The notes under the pieces: generated by a model
Database searches by the model: none
What the model saw: only the letters and a program-made list of their open reading frames with translations
Told to the model about the DNA's origin: nothing
Shown here: positions 1-20,867 of the stretch, in pieces
Layout: each line of letters begins with the position of its first letter
Numbering within the stretch: position 1 is the first letter of the stretch
Program-made: the position numbers and the translations under genes
NCBI GenBank assembly: GCA_034509925.1
Contig: CM067528.1
Coordinates: forward strand, 12,087,001-12,151,000
DNA: 64,000 bases
Origin: Hirudinaria manillensis
Taxonomy: Eukaryota > Annelida > Clitellata > Hirudinida > Hirudinidae
Direction of reading: 5' to 3'

Positions 1-780
1 TTTGTGAGAAAGAAAACCGCTCGTAAGCTCTTATGAGTGATAATTTTAGTAAGTTTAAAATTATAAATGAGCTTGCAAGGCAACTCGCAAACTGATCTCT
101 TTCTCTGGAAGTGGGTGAAAGTCTACTTTATGTCGATCATAATTTACTTTAATGAGTGTCTCTGTCGACAGTTTCGTCAACATGCTTAATTTGTAATCTG
201 TTGAGTTCGACTATGTCTTTACATCGTTCATCAATCATTTTTGTGTGCTGAAAGTTCGGTTTTTGTATCACTGTGAGATAAGACAAATGCCAAATACGTC
301 ACAAATCACTGACCATGTTGAACTTGCGTTTTGTCAGAGACAAGCTAATGAACAAAGTTAAATTTTAAAGCTGTGATTACATTTATAAAAATAAATTATT
401 TCTTAAAAACATTGATCTCCTAGATTTTTGAGCATTGCACCTCAAAACGATCGTTATCAGGAAAACGACAAACGTTACAAATGCCCTATATAACTCTAAA
501 TAGTTAATTTAAATTTTTATATTTAATTTGTTTTGCTTCATAAAATAAAAATATGTAAAATTTAATATGTAAATAAATTAAATTGGAAGTCAAGTACCTG
601 TAAAATGATATTTAAATGTGTTTCATAAATTGTACTTTTTACCAAATTTAAACAATTATATTTCTTTAAAATTTTATTATTTTTGCAGTTTAGAATCTTG
701 GCTTACTCTCGTAGTTTTATGTTTAATGGCTGCCGACCAACGGCGTTTTCCAAACAATAATTATTTTTGATATCATAACA
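1..780. other. Upstream flank of ACIN1, no gene seen
   Basis: AT-rich sequence with no convincing coding exon on either strand. A good 3' splice site (T-rich tract ending in TTTTGCAG near 687) lies about 90 bases before the ACIN1 start codon. A 5'-UTR exon junction just upstream of the coding region is therefore likely. Confidence 0.5.
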
Positions 781-3700
781 ATGTCCGAAGAGGCAAGATT
801 GTTACTCGATACTCTCTCGGATTTAAGAGTCGTCGATTTGAAGCGCGAGCTCGAAAAAAGAAAATTATCGAAAAGTGGGAGTAAAAAGGAGCTATGTGAA
901 AGACTTCGAAATGTTAGCGACGAGTCTTACAAATCTTGTTAAATTAGAATTATTTTTAAAAGTTTCGTGGCGATTGTTTGGTTGATATACAGATATACTG
1001 CAGTAATGAATATCAAACAATCTTACGAGCACGTTGAAATTACTCGCGATGCGCCATTTTAATACCTTTCTCACGTTTAAAGTTAAAAGAATGTATCAAT
1101 TTGAAGACGCTCACATATCAAAATTTATGTTGTATCTGAAAGTTTGCTTTGCAGAAGAACATTCATGTGCATCTTAGTGTTAAGTTAATCATTGCTTTAA
1201 GAAAAATAACTTGTAACTCAGTGCTCAGCAATAATGGCATTATTATTGTTATCAACAGATTTTCTTAAACGTTTTTTGACATAACTAAGTCGTAATATAA
1301 TATTCTGTGTGTAATTTTGAAATCCAACATTGTCTTAATACGATTATAATTTATTTCAGCACCTGAAGCTCGAAGAATTGAGGTACAAAAATGCAGAGCA
1401 AGGATCAGATTCAATAACATCTCTGAACGTAAGTTTTATAAATTTTTTGGAATTACACCGCTGCAACATTCTGATTTTGTTGATTTTAAATTATGGCTTG
1501 ATTATGCCGACTTGTTTTACGATTTTATTTTTAACGTTTTATTATTAACATTACTTAATATCTTTTATAATGTTGAATTTCTACTTTTAGCTGCCCTCAG
1601 CTGATGCTGGTATGGAAACTAACGAATTTGTCAAAAGTTATTTGGAGCAAAGGGAAAAACTGCTTGAAAGACAAATGGAACAAAAGAAAAAATATCAAGG
1701 TATTTATCCACTTTGTTTTAAATAGTTTACAGTTTTATTTTGTTTTTGATTTAGTAATTCAATAGTCAATTATATAATGCATTGCAGAAGAGGCATACAA
1801 ATCTCAAGAGAGTGAGTCCCAAAGTGAAGCAGAGGACCTCAGCCAGCATCAGCAACACAATGTGACTCAAGAATCTGAAAACCCTGATGAAACATGTCAG
1901 CAAATTGAAGATCCAAAACCTACAGAAATTACCGATTCAAACTCGGAGAAAGAAAAGGAGTCTTCACCAGTGGCTCCTAAAGACAGGCCTGAATACAATT
2001 CCGAAACTGACGAGGACACGGAAGATGAGGGTGGAAATTATGAATCTGGATCGGCTCGACCGAATCAAGAAGATGGTGAAAAGGAGTCGGAGACAGTCAT
2101 TGCAGAGGAGAAGCGTGCAGAAGCAACGGTCGTCAATGACGACGACACTTGTCCCGTTCCTTGTGAGATTGTAGAAGCGAAAGCAAATACTTCTGAGGTA
2201 AAATCAGATCAAGACGAAGCCTCTGAAGTGGCTGCTGAGGATGTAACAATAAACTGCAGTTATTCTGAGACAGGTGTATGTGATATAATATCAGCGATTG
2301 ACAATCAAACTGAAGAAATCAAACCAGCTGTAGACGAGCCACCTAAGACTGAAGAAGAGGTACAGGATGAAGTCGATTTGCCGGAGGCAGATGGCATGCA
2401 GGATGTTGTTACGGCTGACAGTACTCTGGCCAGTAGTAAGGCAGAGGCTGATGACAGTGATGTACCATGTCCTAAAGAAGAACTCAGTGAGTCTAAGAAT
2501 GATGCTGAAGATGAATCTTACAAAGAGGACTTGGAAGTCGACTCGAAAGAAACTAATGAGGTTTTATCAAAGGAGGTTGTAGAGGAGGAGGAGGAGGAGG
2601 AAGCTAACCCAGCAACCATTCCAGATTCATCTTGTGAAGAAGAACCTTCAGATGCTACTCAATCTGATGCCAAGGTCGTCGAAGAAGTTCCAGAAGAGAA
2701 AATTGAAGAATCTGATAACAGGTTTGTTTAATTTCAATGCCACTTGAATTTGATTTAATGAAACCTTTTGTCTGCAATGATATTATTTGAGGTGGCAAAA
2801 GTTGTTAAATTTCATTTAACTGTATTTTTAGACCTCTGCTTATCTCAGAAGAACCTCTTGAAGTCATGGTCCAAAAGGAGGATGAATTTGATGACATAAA
2901 GCCTGCTGATGACAACACGGGTGAAGCAGCATCTCCAATCACATCTACCTCTCGTCCAGTGACTGCAGAAGAGGGTCACGTTGAACGAGAAAACACAAGT
3001 GATAAGAAAACCGATCATGATACGCAAACATTCTCTAGAAGGTTATTGAGGAATAGTCAGAAAAGTGACCAGGCAAAGGAAGGCGATAATCTAGAGAAAC
3101 CGGCGAGAAAGAGAAAGTGGGGTTCAGTCGAGTTGGAGTCTCAATCTGTTGCCATTTCTTCTGAATCGCTAAAGGTTTGTGTGATAATACATAGATATTT
3201 AATAAACTGGATATGAACTATCATAATTAATAATTCTTTGTAGGGTATCATTCCAGAGGTAATGATTGATCTCTCTGTATCATGTGATGCCATGATGGAT
3301 GTGATAGGAGTTGAGGATGTGGAAACAGACAAAAAGTCCAAGATTTTCAAGAGACAGGTCACAGAACCGAACGATCAACAGAGTGAAGATGGAAAGAGAA
3401 GAAAAGCAGTGATTTCTTCAAGCACCACACCAACTGGCAGTTCTGCTGCTACTGTCAAACTTGGAAGAACAATTTATCAGGAAGTTGGTGATGTCCCCAA
3501 AATGGCTGATGATCCATCTTTGGTCACCAAGGATGTGGAAAAGTACAGAGAGAGAAGAGTTATTGAGAGGAAGATTTCTGATGGAGAAGCACCAGAGAGG
3601 AATGTGGTCATCCATAGCAAAGATATGGAAGAATCTTCTCATGCTGACAATGAGAATGCAAACAAGAGTAAGCTTTCATTATTTACATTGTATTTCAAAA

Positions 3701-5146
3701 CATAACTTTTGAAAGCATCTTATGACATTTGACATATGCTTAATAGTTATACTCTCATTTATTATCTTAAAAGGAAGAAGAATTAATCCACCATTGCAAG
3801 CTGTTGATGAGCCTGTGGCAGTTGAAAGGGGTAGAAGGGAAATGACACCTCCCAGAAACCCAGTATCCAAGTTTATACACATCTTCAACCTAGTAAGGCC
3901 TTACACTCTTCATCAGCTCAAGGAAATATTGCAGCGTACAGGGACGCTTGTAGAAGCTGGATTTTGGATAGATAAAATTAAATCCCATTGCATTGCAGAG
4001 GTTAGTCCTGATCTTTTATCAATGTTGACCCATAAATTATTTATTAATAATTAATTATTTTTAAAATTTTAGTATGAAACATCAGAACAAGCTGTAGCTT
4101 CCAGAGAGGCTTTGCATGGAAAGAAATGGCCTGCCTGTAATCCTAAAATACTTAGAGTTGATTTCAGTGATGAAAATGAGGTAAAGTACTTGAATGTTTA
4201 ATTATTTTTAGTTAATTATTTTTGTGCATGTGACCTATTCATTTGTTAAACAGCTTGAAATGATGAGGAATGCTAAAGAAGGAGCTCTAATGCCACAGAG
4301 GCAGAGATTAAGCAGAGCAGTCCAAGGAAGCATGGGCACTGCGGCAGCCACGGCCGTAGTCGTGGCAACTGCAGCTGCCACGGCCGATGCCCTGAAGTCC
4401 GTCGAAGCTACCACAAAATTGGATGAAATGAAAAAGGTACTCAAAGATAATAGAAAGTCTCAAGAGAGACACAAGGAAAGGGATTCAGGGAAGAGAAGAG
4501 ACGATGGTGATAGAAGGAGGGAAGAAGTAAGGCGAGCAGACGACAAACCGTCACAACCTCCGGTGAGAGAATGGGATAGAAACAAGCTGAGAGCTTCAGA
4601 AGAGAGAGAAGCAAGAACAAACAACCGCAGGAGACATTCAAGCAGTGGAAGGCATCACGACAGAGATGGAGTGGAGCTCAAGAGACAAAGAAGATCAGAT
4701 ATGGAGAATGAAATGCCCATCAAGAATACTCAAAAAGGTTAGATGGCAAGACTTTTGCATTTGATTAGTTGCAATTTCTACATGATTTCTTACTTTACAA
4801 CAGCCGAAGAGCCACCTGCCAAGTTGCTAGACGATCTTTTCCGTAAAACAAAAGCAACGCCTTGCATATATTGGCTGCCACTTACTGAAGAACAGGTGAG
4901 TTGGATTTAAAGAAACATTTGTTTTTATTCTCATTATTATTCATTATTACACCTAGTTTTTATTTTAATTATTTAATCATATGACAGATTGCTGAAAAAG
5001 AAAAGCAAGTACAAAAATTGGAGGCAGAGAGATTGCAGAGGCGTGCAGAGAGAGATAAGAAACTGGAGGAAGAGCGCGATGAGAGGATGAAAGCCAGGGC
5101 AGTCGCCCAGAGGGAAAGAGAAGGTGATAGGAGGCGAGACTTCTAA
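781..5146 (+). CDS. ACIN1: Acinus (apoptotic chromatin condensation inducer, ASAP/EJC-associated splicing factor)
   Basis: Eleven coding exons: 781-912, 1360-1428, 1591-1699, 1788-2721, 2832-3174, 3244-3667, 3774-4000, 4073-4180, 4254-4737, 4804-4895, 4988-5146 (1026 aa). An N-terminal SAP DNA-binding motif ([20 protein letters not shown]) is followed by a long Glu/Asp/Ser-rich disordered region and then a basic KRKWGS block. Next comes the Acinus RRM, split by an intron, with [23 protein letters not shown] and [13 protein letters not shown]. An Arg/Glu/Lys-rich stretch precedes the RSB motif ([20 protein letters not shown]), which in this family binds RNPS1 and SAP18 to form the ASAP complex. 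The tail is a charged helix ending in RRDF. Family knowledge places Acinus in the nucleus, in exon-junction-complex-linked splicing and apoptotic chromatin condensation. The order SAP, RRM, RSB is diagnostic. The start ATG is in frame directly before the SAP motif. Confidence 0.95.
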
Positions 5147-5450
5147 TTGGACAACTTCCAATTAGAAGTGGGGTTTGGTTCTTTTTTCTCTGAGACGACA
5201 TCTGCCAGTGGCCGTGGAAATGATGTTGCCTGCCGTTGAAAGGAAGTCTCGGTATATTGTTCGCTTTGCTGTTGGCAATCCGTTGTCGATAGAGAGGTGA
5301 TGGAATTGGATGATTTCAGAGGCATGTAATACCATTGGCAGTAGTCTGTACCCTGTAGAAAAAAGATAAGGATCTATATTGCAACTTGTAAATATGATCA
5401 TAAAGGATAGTTTTCTTTGTTGTGTTTACGTACTTTGTGCCATGAAGTAA

Positions 5451-5456
5451 AATAAA
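5451..5456 (+). terminator. Candidate poly(A) signal of ACIN1
   Basis: AATAAA about 305 bases after the ACIN1 stop codon, in AT-rich DNA. It is the first canonical hexamer in the 3' flank. Confidence 0.5.
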
Positions 5457-5642
5457 GATAATTGATATAAAGTTGTACACTTCGTATTTGATATAATATT
5501 GTTATATTTTTTAGTTTGGGTGTTATTAAATTTTATATGGGAAATATAACAAGCACTGACATGTGTTTTGTTAAGGCTATGTTTACATGAGGCTTTTAAT
5601 TTTAATTTAATGAGCTCTTTATTGAAATAGAAGCTGACTAGT

Positions 5643-5846
5643 GGAGTATCTTAAAAAATCTGGAAAGCCTTATACCAGGATGATAACATTCAATCTCTAC
5701 CTCTATAACATCCCAACCTATCAATATAACCATCTATGGTCAATTAAAGATTTCAAGAAAAGGGGTCTCGTGAATGAACGTACCAAATTTTTGAGACATG
5801 TGGAATACCCTAAAAAAAATCAGGAAAGCCTTATCCCAGGATGATA
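5643..5846. repeat. Diverged direct repeat, two ~45-bp copies 158 bp apart
   Basis: Both copies share the core GGAAAGCCTTAT, then CCAGGATGATA, preceded by GGA(G/A)TA and an A-run after CTTA or CCTA. The copies are about 85% identical. No coding sense is evident, so this looks like a decayed local duplication. Confidence 0.6.
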
Positions 5847-6489
5847 GACAATCTTGTTAGCCCTGGATATCTGGAGCTGATCTGAGGGCACCTCCCTCTC
5901 CCTTGAGCATGTTAGCAGCTTTCACATTTCTTTCATTTGGAGTATTGCCATTGGAATTCTAAAAAGGCAGGAAAACCAATTGGATCTGTATCAACTTCAA
6001 CACCATTTCTTGACAGGATAGTTTGGACCTACTGAACAATTGAAGAGGATAGCTAAAGAACATTTGATTGTAAAGAGATACCAAACGATTTGTCTTGACA
6101 TATATCTTTATTTGTCACGGAATTTGGTTAACTTCACATTTTCAATAAACTACAATGTGAAATGATAATGCCCTATGCAAAGATTGGCTTATGACTTTGA
6201 CATTTCTTAACATTGTCCGATTATACATATGATTAGCCACATTTTAGAGTTTAGACAAACCTTGTGACTTTATTTCTTATGTAAATGATTTTAATGCTCT
6301 TGCATGTGGGATGGCAAGAATTTGTTCCGTTTGGTAAATTGGATATCTTTTATCTCCTGCTAGAATTTTGTTGTCAGAGTGGCTTTGTGAATATGAGGAC
6401 AAGGACTGGAGGGTACTTGGATGTGAATTGTGAAGGTATTATTTTGAAGCTGGGGAGGGTTGGCAGACCGGTTTTGCCCATCCATTTAA

Positions 6490-6780
6490 TTTAATGGAAG
6501 TTAAGTTGAATTAGCGACTGGAATTATTAGGAGGGGAACCGAATGTCCCCGCTAAGTCATTTGGGGAAGGGAGCAGCCGTGGGAATGTCAAGGCTTTTCA
6601 CGGAGGCGGGCAGGTTCGGCTCCGCTTCATCTGGCTAACGTAAGGAACTCAAAACGGGTTTCACATAGTAACTAGTCATAAAATAATAAGTCGACTTAGT
6701 TTGATCGGTTGCTATGTGCTGGGATGTCCGAGGATTTACCGCGAATCAGGGACGTTGACGTACGAACATAATTACATTCA
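6490..6780. promoter_or_regulatory. GC-enriched island, possible distal LATS promoter or enhancer
   Basis: This stretch is clearly richer in G and C than its surroundings. It contains GGGAATGTC near 6582, which carries the TEAD/Scalloped core GGAATGT. It lies about 4.7 kb before the LATS coding start. Assigning it to LATS is inference. Confidence 0.25.
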
Positions 6781-9700
6781 CATTTTAAGGAAAGCTGAAA
6801 AGTCTCGTATTGTTACTTGTGGCGGCTGTCTCTATAACTGACTGTTATGCAATTGATTCGTGATTTGTTTGCTTTGCTGTAATACCGTGCAGCTTCAAAG
6901 TCTCATCGAGGAAACTGCAGTCTACATTACAGAACTTATGACAACAACAAACATAACAAAAAAACATGTTCAACTTCATCATTTTATAACAACATTTCCC
7001 TGTAACCATTGACAGTTACATAATTAATTAATCATTGGTTGACCTAAACCCGTACCCCGCTTGAATTACTTCCACTCTGTGAGGCAGACCTATGGACTTC
7101 TTGGTCCTTAGACAACTTCCTCCATTATTTTATACAGATTATATACTGCTCGGAAAACATTCCTTTTCAGCAAAATCTTCTTCCAATTTACAGTTGTAAA
7201 GTTATAAGAGAAGCTCTAATGCGCGTATGTCATGACTATCGCTAAAGTTTAAGAGCCAGAGCTTAAAAATTCTTTTTTTTAAGTATCTGCCTAAAATTAA
7301 ACCGATCTTGCTTTGGATAGCAGCCATAGCCGCTGGATAGAGTACAAATTACACTCAAATTAGATTTTTATCATTTGATTAATAAGTTATTTAATTAGAG
7401 AAAGGAGTTCCTTTATGAAACTAAAAAAAATATTATTTCAAACGGCATGTCTGACCAATACAAACTCTAATCTCCCGTCCTTCCACTTAAACCATACACT
7501 ACTCAATCGGAGACTATTACCATGCCAGTGCTAGTAAATTCCCAACCTCTCAAGGATATGTACAGAGGAGTATATTCCAGGAATCTCTAGCATCCTCTTG
7601 TACGTTGCTGTGTCTTAGTCATCGAATGTTGTAGCTCTTGTTGCTACATTTCATTGTACTACTGCATTTGAAACGTCGTAGTTGAGACAAATAAAGAAAA
7701 ATATTAAAACTCTAAATACTTTCTGTCATTCTAAATGCAAGTCTATATCTCCTCGATATCAGCTGAATTAATATCAGAAATTAATATTGATCTTTGTGGT
7801 AAGCGTTGAAGGCAAATATGAAAAATTGTGAAATCTTTTGTAGGATTTCGGTGTGCACATTTCCTTTCCAATCATCTTTAAAGAATTGCAAGTCTTCGGG
7901 CTGCTATCACTCCGAATCGATGTTATCTCTTTTTTATCAGCTGCCATAATCATCTTAGCCACCGCAATCATCATCATCATCATAATTCGTTTGCTAGAAT
8001 GGCAATCAATTACGTAATTAGATGATAATCATCATCAAATAGCGACCGTCTTCATCGATAGGAACAAATACGCACTTGTCCAAACATTTTTTGTTTACAT
8101 TCCATCGTGTTGGCCTCAATAAATGCGCCATCTTTGCAGTAGACCAGGCATTCCAGCGAAGTCCCGCGTAACTAGAAGATTTGGTGGAAACAGATTTAAT
8201 CTTTAAATTCGAAATTTATGTGCACCCTTTGCTACATTCTAGAACTTTTTTTTGTTTTTTGGATCATAAGTCATTGTCTCCATCATTTTTTTCTTTTTCC
8301 ATGTTAATCAATGTATCTAAATTTTTGCAAGAAGCAAGTAATTCAATGCAAGACAGTCAGGTTTCATAGCCTCAGAAGTGCGCCTAATTTCGCATTTTGA
8401 ATCTTAAAAGTAACAGCAACATGCTGTTGATTCGGAGAATAGGGTGATTCAACTAAAATTATAACGAAACATCAAATTACTCTCGTGATATTCAAAACTT
8501 CTCAAGCAATCGTTCAAAAAAAAATCTACAGAATCGTAATTTCACAACGAAACATGGCTACCAACAAGGAAAGTTTGTTTTGCTATTATTTTTATGCAAT
8601 CGATCAGCTCTTCAATCCATTGTTTGCAACTCCACTTCATGCTCCATCCCTTCCTCTGGAACATCTCACCAAATTGTTTGCATGTTCACAAGCAGCGTTA
8701 TCCTTCGTGTCATTCCTTCAACATCGAAGCATTCCCCCTTTCTTGTTTCTAATCCAGACAATCCATTTAGAACTAGGAATTCACCACATTTAGCTGTAAT
8801 GATGATTTAAAATTGTAATTTCTTTAGATTACAACATCTTTAAGTTGCAAGACAAATTACATATTGGCAGTGAGATGGAGAAAACGAGAGAAGGTAAGAA
8901 GGTGGAAGTGCATGGAACGAAATACCTGCATATATACAAGTACTGGCGATAAACTTTAAATGATTCCACTAATTTCTCAAGGAGTTCGAATAAGTGGAGG
9001 ACGTTTGACGCATTGAGTTGACTTTCGGTGGATCGTTTTCGTTAAAATCAGTACACCTTTGCGATCCTAATAAATTTTAATCAACTTTGAAAAGTTTTCG
9101 ACGCTTTTCAATGCTATGCAATACCTTATCCAGCGAGAAATGAAAGAGGAATAGTGTAAAATGGTCAATTCGAGACGTGCCACCTAGCCAAAGATTTACG
9201 AAATGCCTCAAATAGCCAAGATTCTGGAATTCTTTGCATTATGCTGCTTTGCTTAGTGCACATCGGAACTCGAATCGCAACCATCATAAGGAATATCAGA
9301 TTGTTGTGATTGATATCAAACGCCGTTGCAGCCTTCTTGATTCTAATGGGTGCGTTTTTTTTGCATTATCTTTATTAAAATATAATATTGAAATTTCTAC
9401 TAAAGCAATAACATTATAATGTAATTCATTTTCTAAATCATTTGCACCGCTTTAATTACCATGCTCGGGTTGCGCCCGCTAATTGGTTTATCTCATCAAT
9501 AACTTGACTCAGCTTATTACAGGACTGTTACTATCTCCAATGTACTAAACGACGAATTTAAAAATGCACAATATTTATTTATTTATTTCGCACATCATAT
9601 CAAAAAGATATTAGTTTGTACATGAAAGGTGTTGCAATAGCAATACAAATTATTGCTAGGAATTGTTGCCTCCCCGAGAAGCTGAACGTTTTGGCCTTCT

Positions 9701-10009
9701 GTTGTATCGTGAGAATTCTGCTTATTTACATTCTGCTAGTTTTACAAACTAGCGATGCAGTGAATGTAACGACGATAAATCTTTGTATTTGATTAATTAA
9801 ATAACGTCTGTTACTTTATAAACAATTGTTTGAAAAAATATCTTTGAAAATCTGATTACAAATCCTTGTCAAACGTTACTCCGTTTAAGTATAAGTTTAA
9901 ATTTGAGAAAACTATTACATGGTACTTATTAATATGATGACAGCAGTATACAAGCTTGTCTTTATCATCAACTCAATATTTTCTAAACATTGTCGGTGGC
10001 TTAGCAAAA

Positions 10010-10830
10010 GATATTTGGTGCCTGAGGCAAAATGCCCAAACTTTCGCCGTTGACTTTCGCTGCCAGTCCCCATTATCTCTCTTATCATCCACCATCATCT
10101 TACAATAGCAAATGCCAGTTTGTGGTTCTTTCCCGTCAATAACAGTGGCACAGAGGCGAACCAGAGGGGCGGCATTTTGAAGGGGTATAAAAAATCACAA
10201 ATTTCGATCAAAATGCGTTTTCGAAGTTGCAATGCGGTACTGCTTTTTTGCGCTTACAGTTCAAACTCGTTAATGCATTATATAAGCATTGTAATAAGGC
10301 GACAGTCTTCGACTAATAGCCACGATAACGATAAAGTTAATCCAGTGGAAGTAAATATTTTGAGGGCTCTCCGGAGTTTCGAGGGTCATATTATCTTGGC
10401 CACATCAAGGGAAGGGGGAAGCAAATCGAACTACCACCGGGCGGCAAAAACAGTTAGTATGCCACTGCAGTGGCACAAAAGCTTCCAAAGCCACTTTTGA
10501 CGGGGACATGATGGACATCTAAACCCCCTAAGAAGAATTTGTGCGGAAGTAGTCTATTAAATCATTTAAGCACTAGATCGCACACACGACTGCGATCCAG
10601 CAAACAACAGCTACAAAGCAGACGTTGGCCGAAGCAGCATCGTTTGTGTTATGTTATGTTACTTTAAATAAATGTGCATTCCAATTTTTATTAACGGGTT
10701 CAATATATAATCCAACAAATCCATGGTTGAGACTCTGAGCCCTTTTGGCGCCCACCATCCATCGGCGACCGGGGCTAATGCCCCAGCTGCCCCCTCGCTT
10801 CACCGCTGGGTTTAATCAAAATTATGACAT
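10010..10830. repeat. Possible decayed mobile-element sequence
   Basis: Base composition departs from the flanks, with GC-rich runs near 10140-10200, 10370-10460 and 10735-10815. No long open frame, terminal repeat or target-site duplication could be established. It may be an old transposon or SINE fragment. Confidence 0.2.
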
Positions 10831-11248
10831 TACCATAAGAATGAGACCGTAAGAATTACGACAGATTCAAGCTTTAAAACCATTACAAATACATTGATAG
10901 TAAATGCCTTCTGAATTTATAAACCGCTTTCTTCTCCGAATTGTGATAGATATGTTGTAAGTTATAAAACTGGTTCCGCTTATTGGAAATTAAACATTTC
11001 TTTAACCGATAAATGTGTTACTCTTGTTACGTACTTTTTATATTTTATAAATCTTTAATACTTAATGCCTAAGAGATTAATCTGATGATTGTTTAATTTC
11101 GATTTCCATTATAACCACAGGCAAGGATGGACCGAGATGACAACCTATTGAAAAAGAGCGATTTTTAAAATAAAATACCAAGAAGACCACGTCAGGAATT
11201 ATGTTTACTCACGTAGTTTGGCTTTGGGTCGGATAAGTGATACAGCAG

Positions 11249-19994
<8,746 letters not shown>

Positions 19995-20867
19995 TCCGTG
20001 CCTTTCCCTCGACGTCTGCTAGATGGATTTCGAGCGTCGTCATACATCTATATTTATGTAAATTATTATTTAGCAAGTTCTCTGATGCAAGCCCCTTAAA
20101 ATAGTCTTTCTCCAGTGAGTTAGTGCTGATTAACATAGGTTAGGCCAACTACCACCATTGGTTATGTTAACGAACTTGCCCATTTGTTTGCATGTGAACT
20201 GTCTAGCCTGCAGATGCATCGTCTTTATTACTGTGACATGTTATCAACACTGGGTTAAGATTGTTAACTATGACAGTCATCAGTTAAGAGTCACGTTAAG
20301 GGATGGAAAGTTGGAGGAACAGCATGGAAACTGCACTCACGAGTGCAAAACATAGGCTGGCACCAAAACATTCACGAGGATTTGACAATGTTTTCTATTG
20401 GGCCACTTGCAAAGTATTTTTTGTTCAGTTTTTTTTTTTTTTAAGATTAATTCATATTTTTTACAACGTGTTGTAAGAAACAGGCCTTGTAAAATTTCAC
20501 ATTTTTGCTGTGACTGTAATGAAAGATATTGTTAACGTATTACTTATACTCCATTACATTGTACATGTTTTAAACGAGCCATTAAACGAATATTTTAAAA
20601 TCTTCATTTTATTTGGCATGCAGTAATAATTGCTGAAATATGAAATGTAAAACTAAGCTACTATGTAAAACACACTACACTTTGGTCGACATCTTAGAGA
20701 ATCTTGAAGTAAATCGCTTGCTGTAAATGCTAACTGGTAAAGTTGGAGATTACAATCATGTAGGTTTATCCAGGTGCGATTGTATACAATTATAGTTGAA
20801 AACACTGGAATGATAGAAGTGATGCTCACAGTCACAGGAAGTGATAAGGTAATCTAATTTCTGTGCC
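19995..20867. other. Convergent 3' flanks of LATS and SMPD2
   Basis: No coding exon. ATTAAA at 20581-20586 is a possible poly(A) signal for LATS on +. TTTATT at 20608-20613 (AATAAA on the minus strand) is a possible one for SMPD2. The two predicted tails would nearly touch or overlap. Confidence 0.4.

Larger units (their letters stand above)
5457..11248. other. Gene-poor interval between ACIN1 and LATS
   Basis: About 5.8 kb without an exon I can support. It holds a diverged direct repeat (about 5643-5686 and 5801-5846), a locally GC-richer island at about 6490-6780, a short ATC run at about 7965-7982, and GC-richer, possibly transposon-derived sequence at about 10010-10830. 5'-UTR exons of LATS, or a missed N-terminal LATS exon, could lie here. 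Confidence 0.4.
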
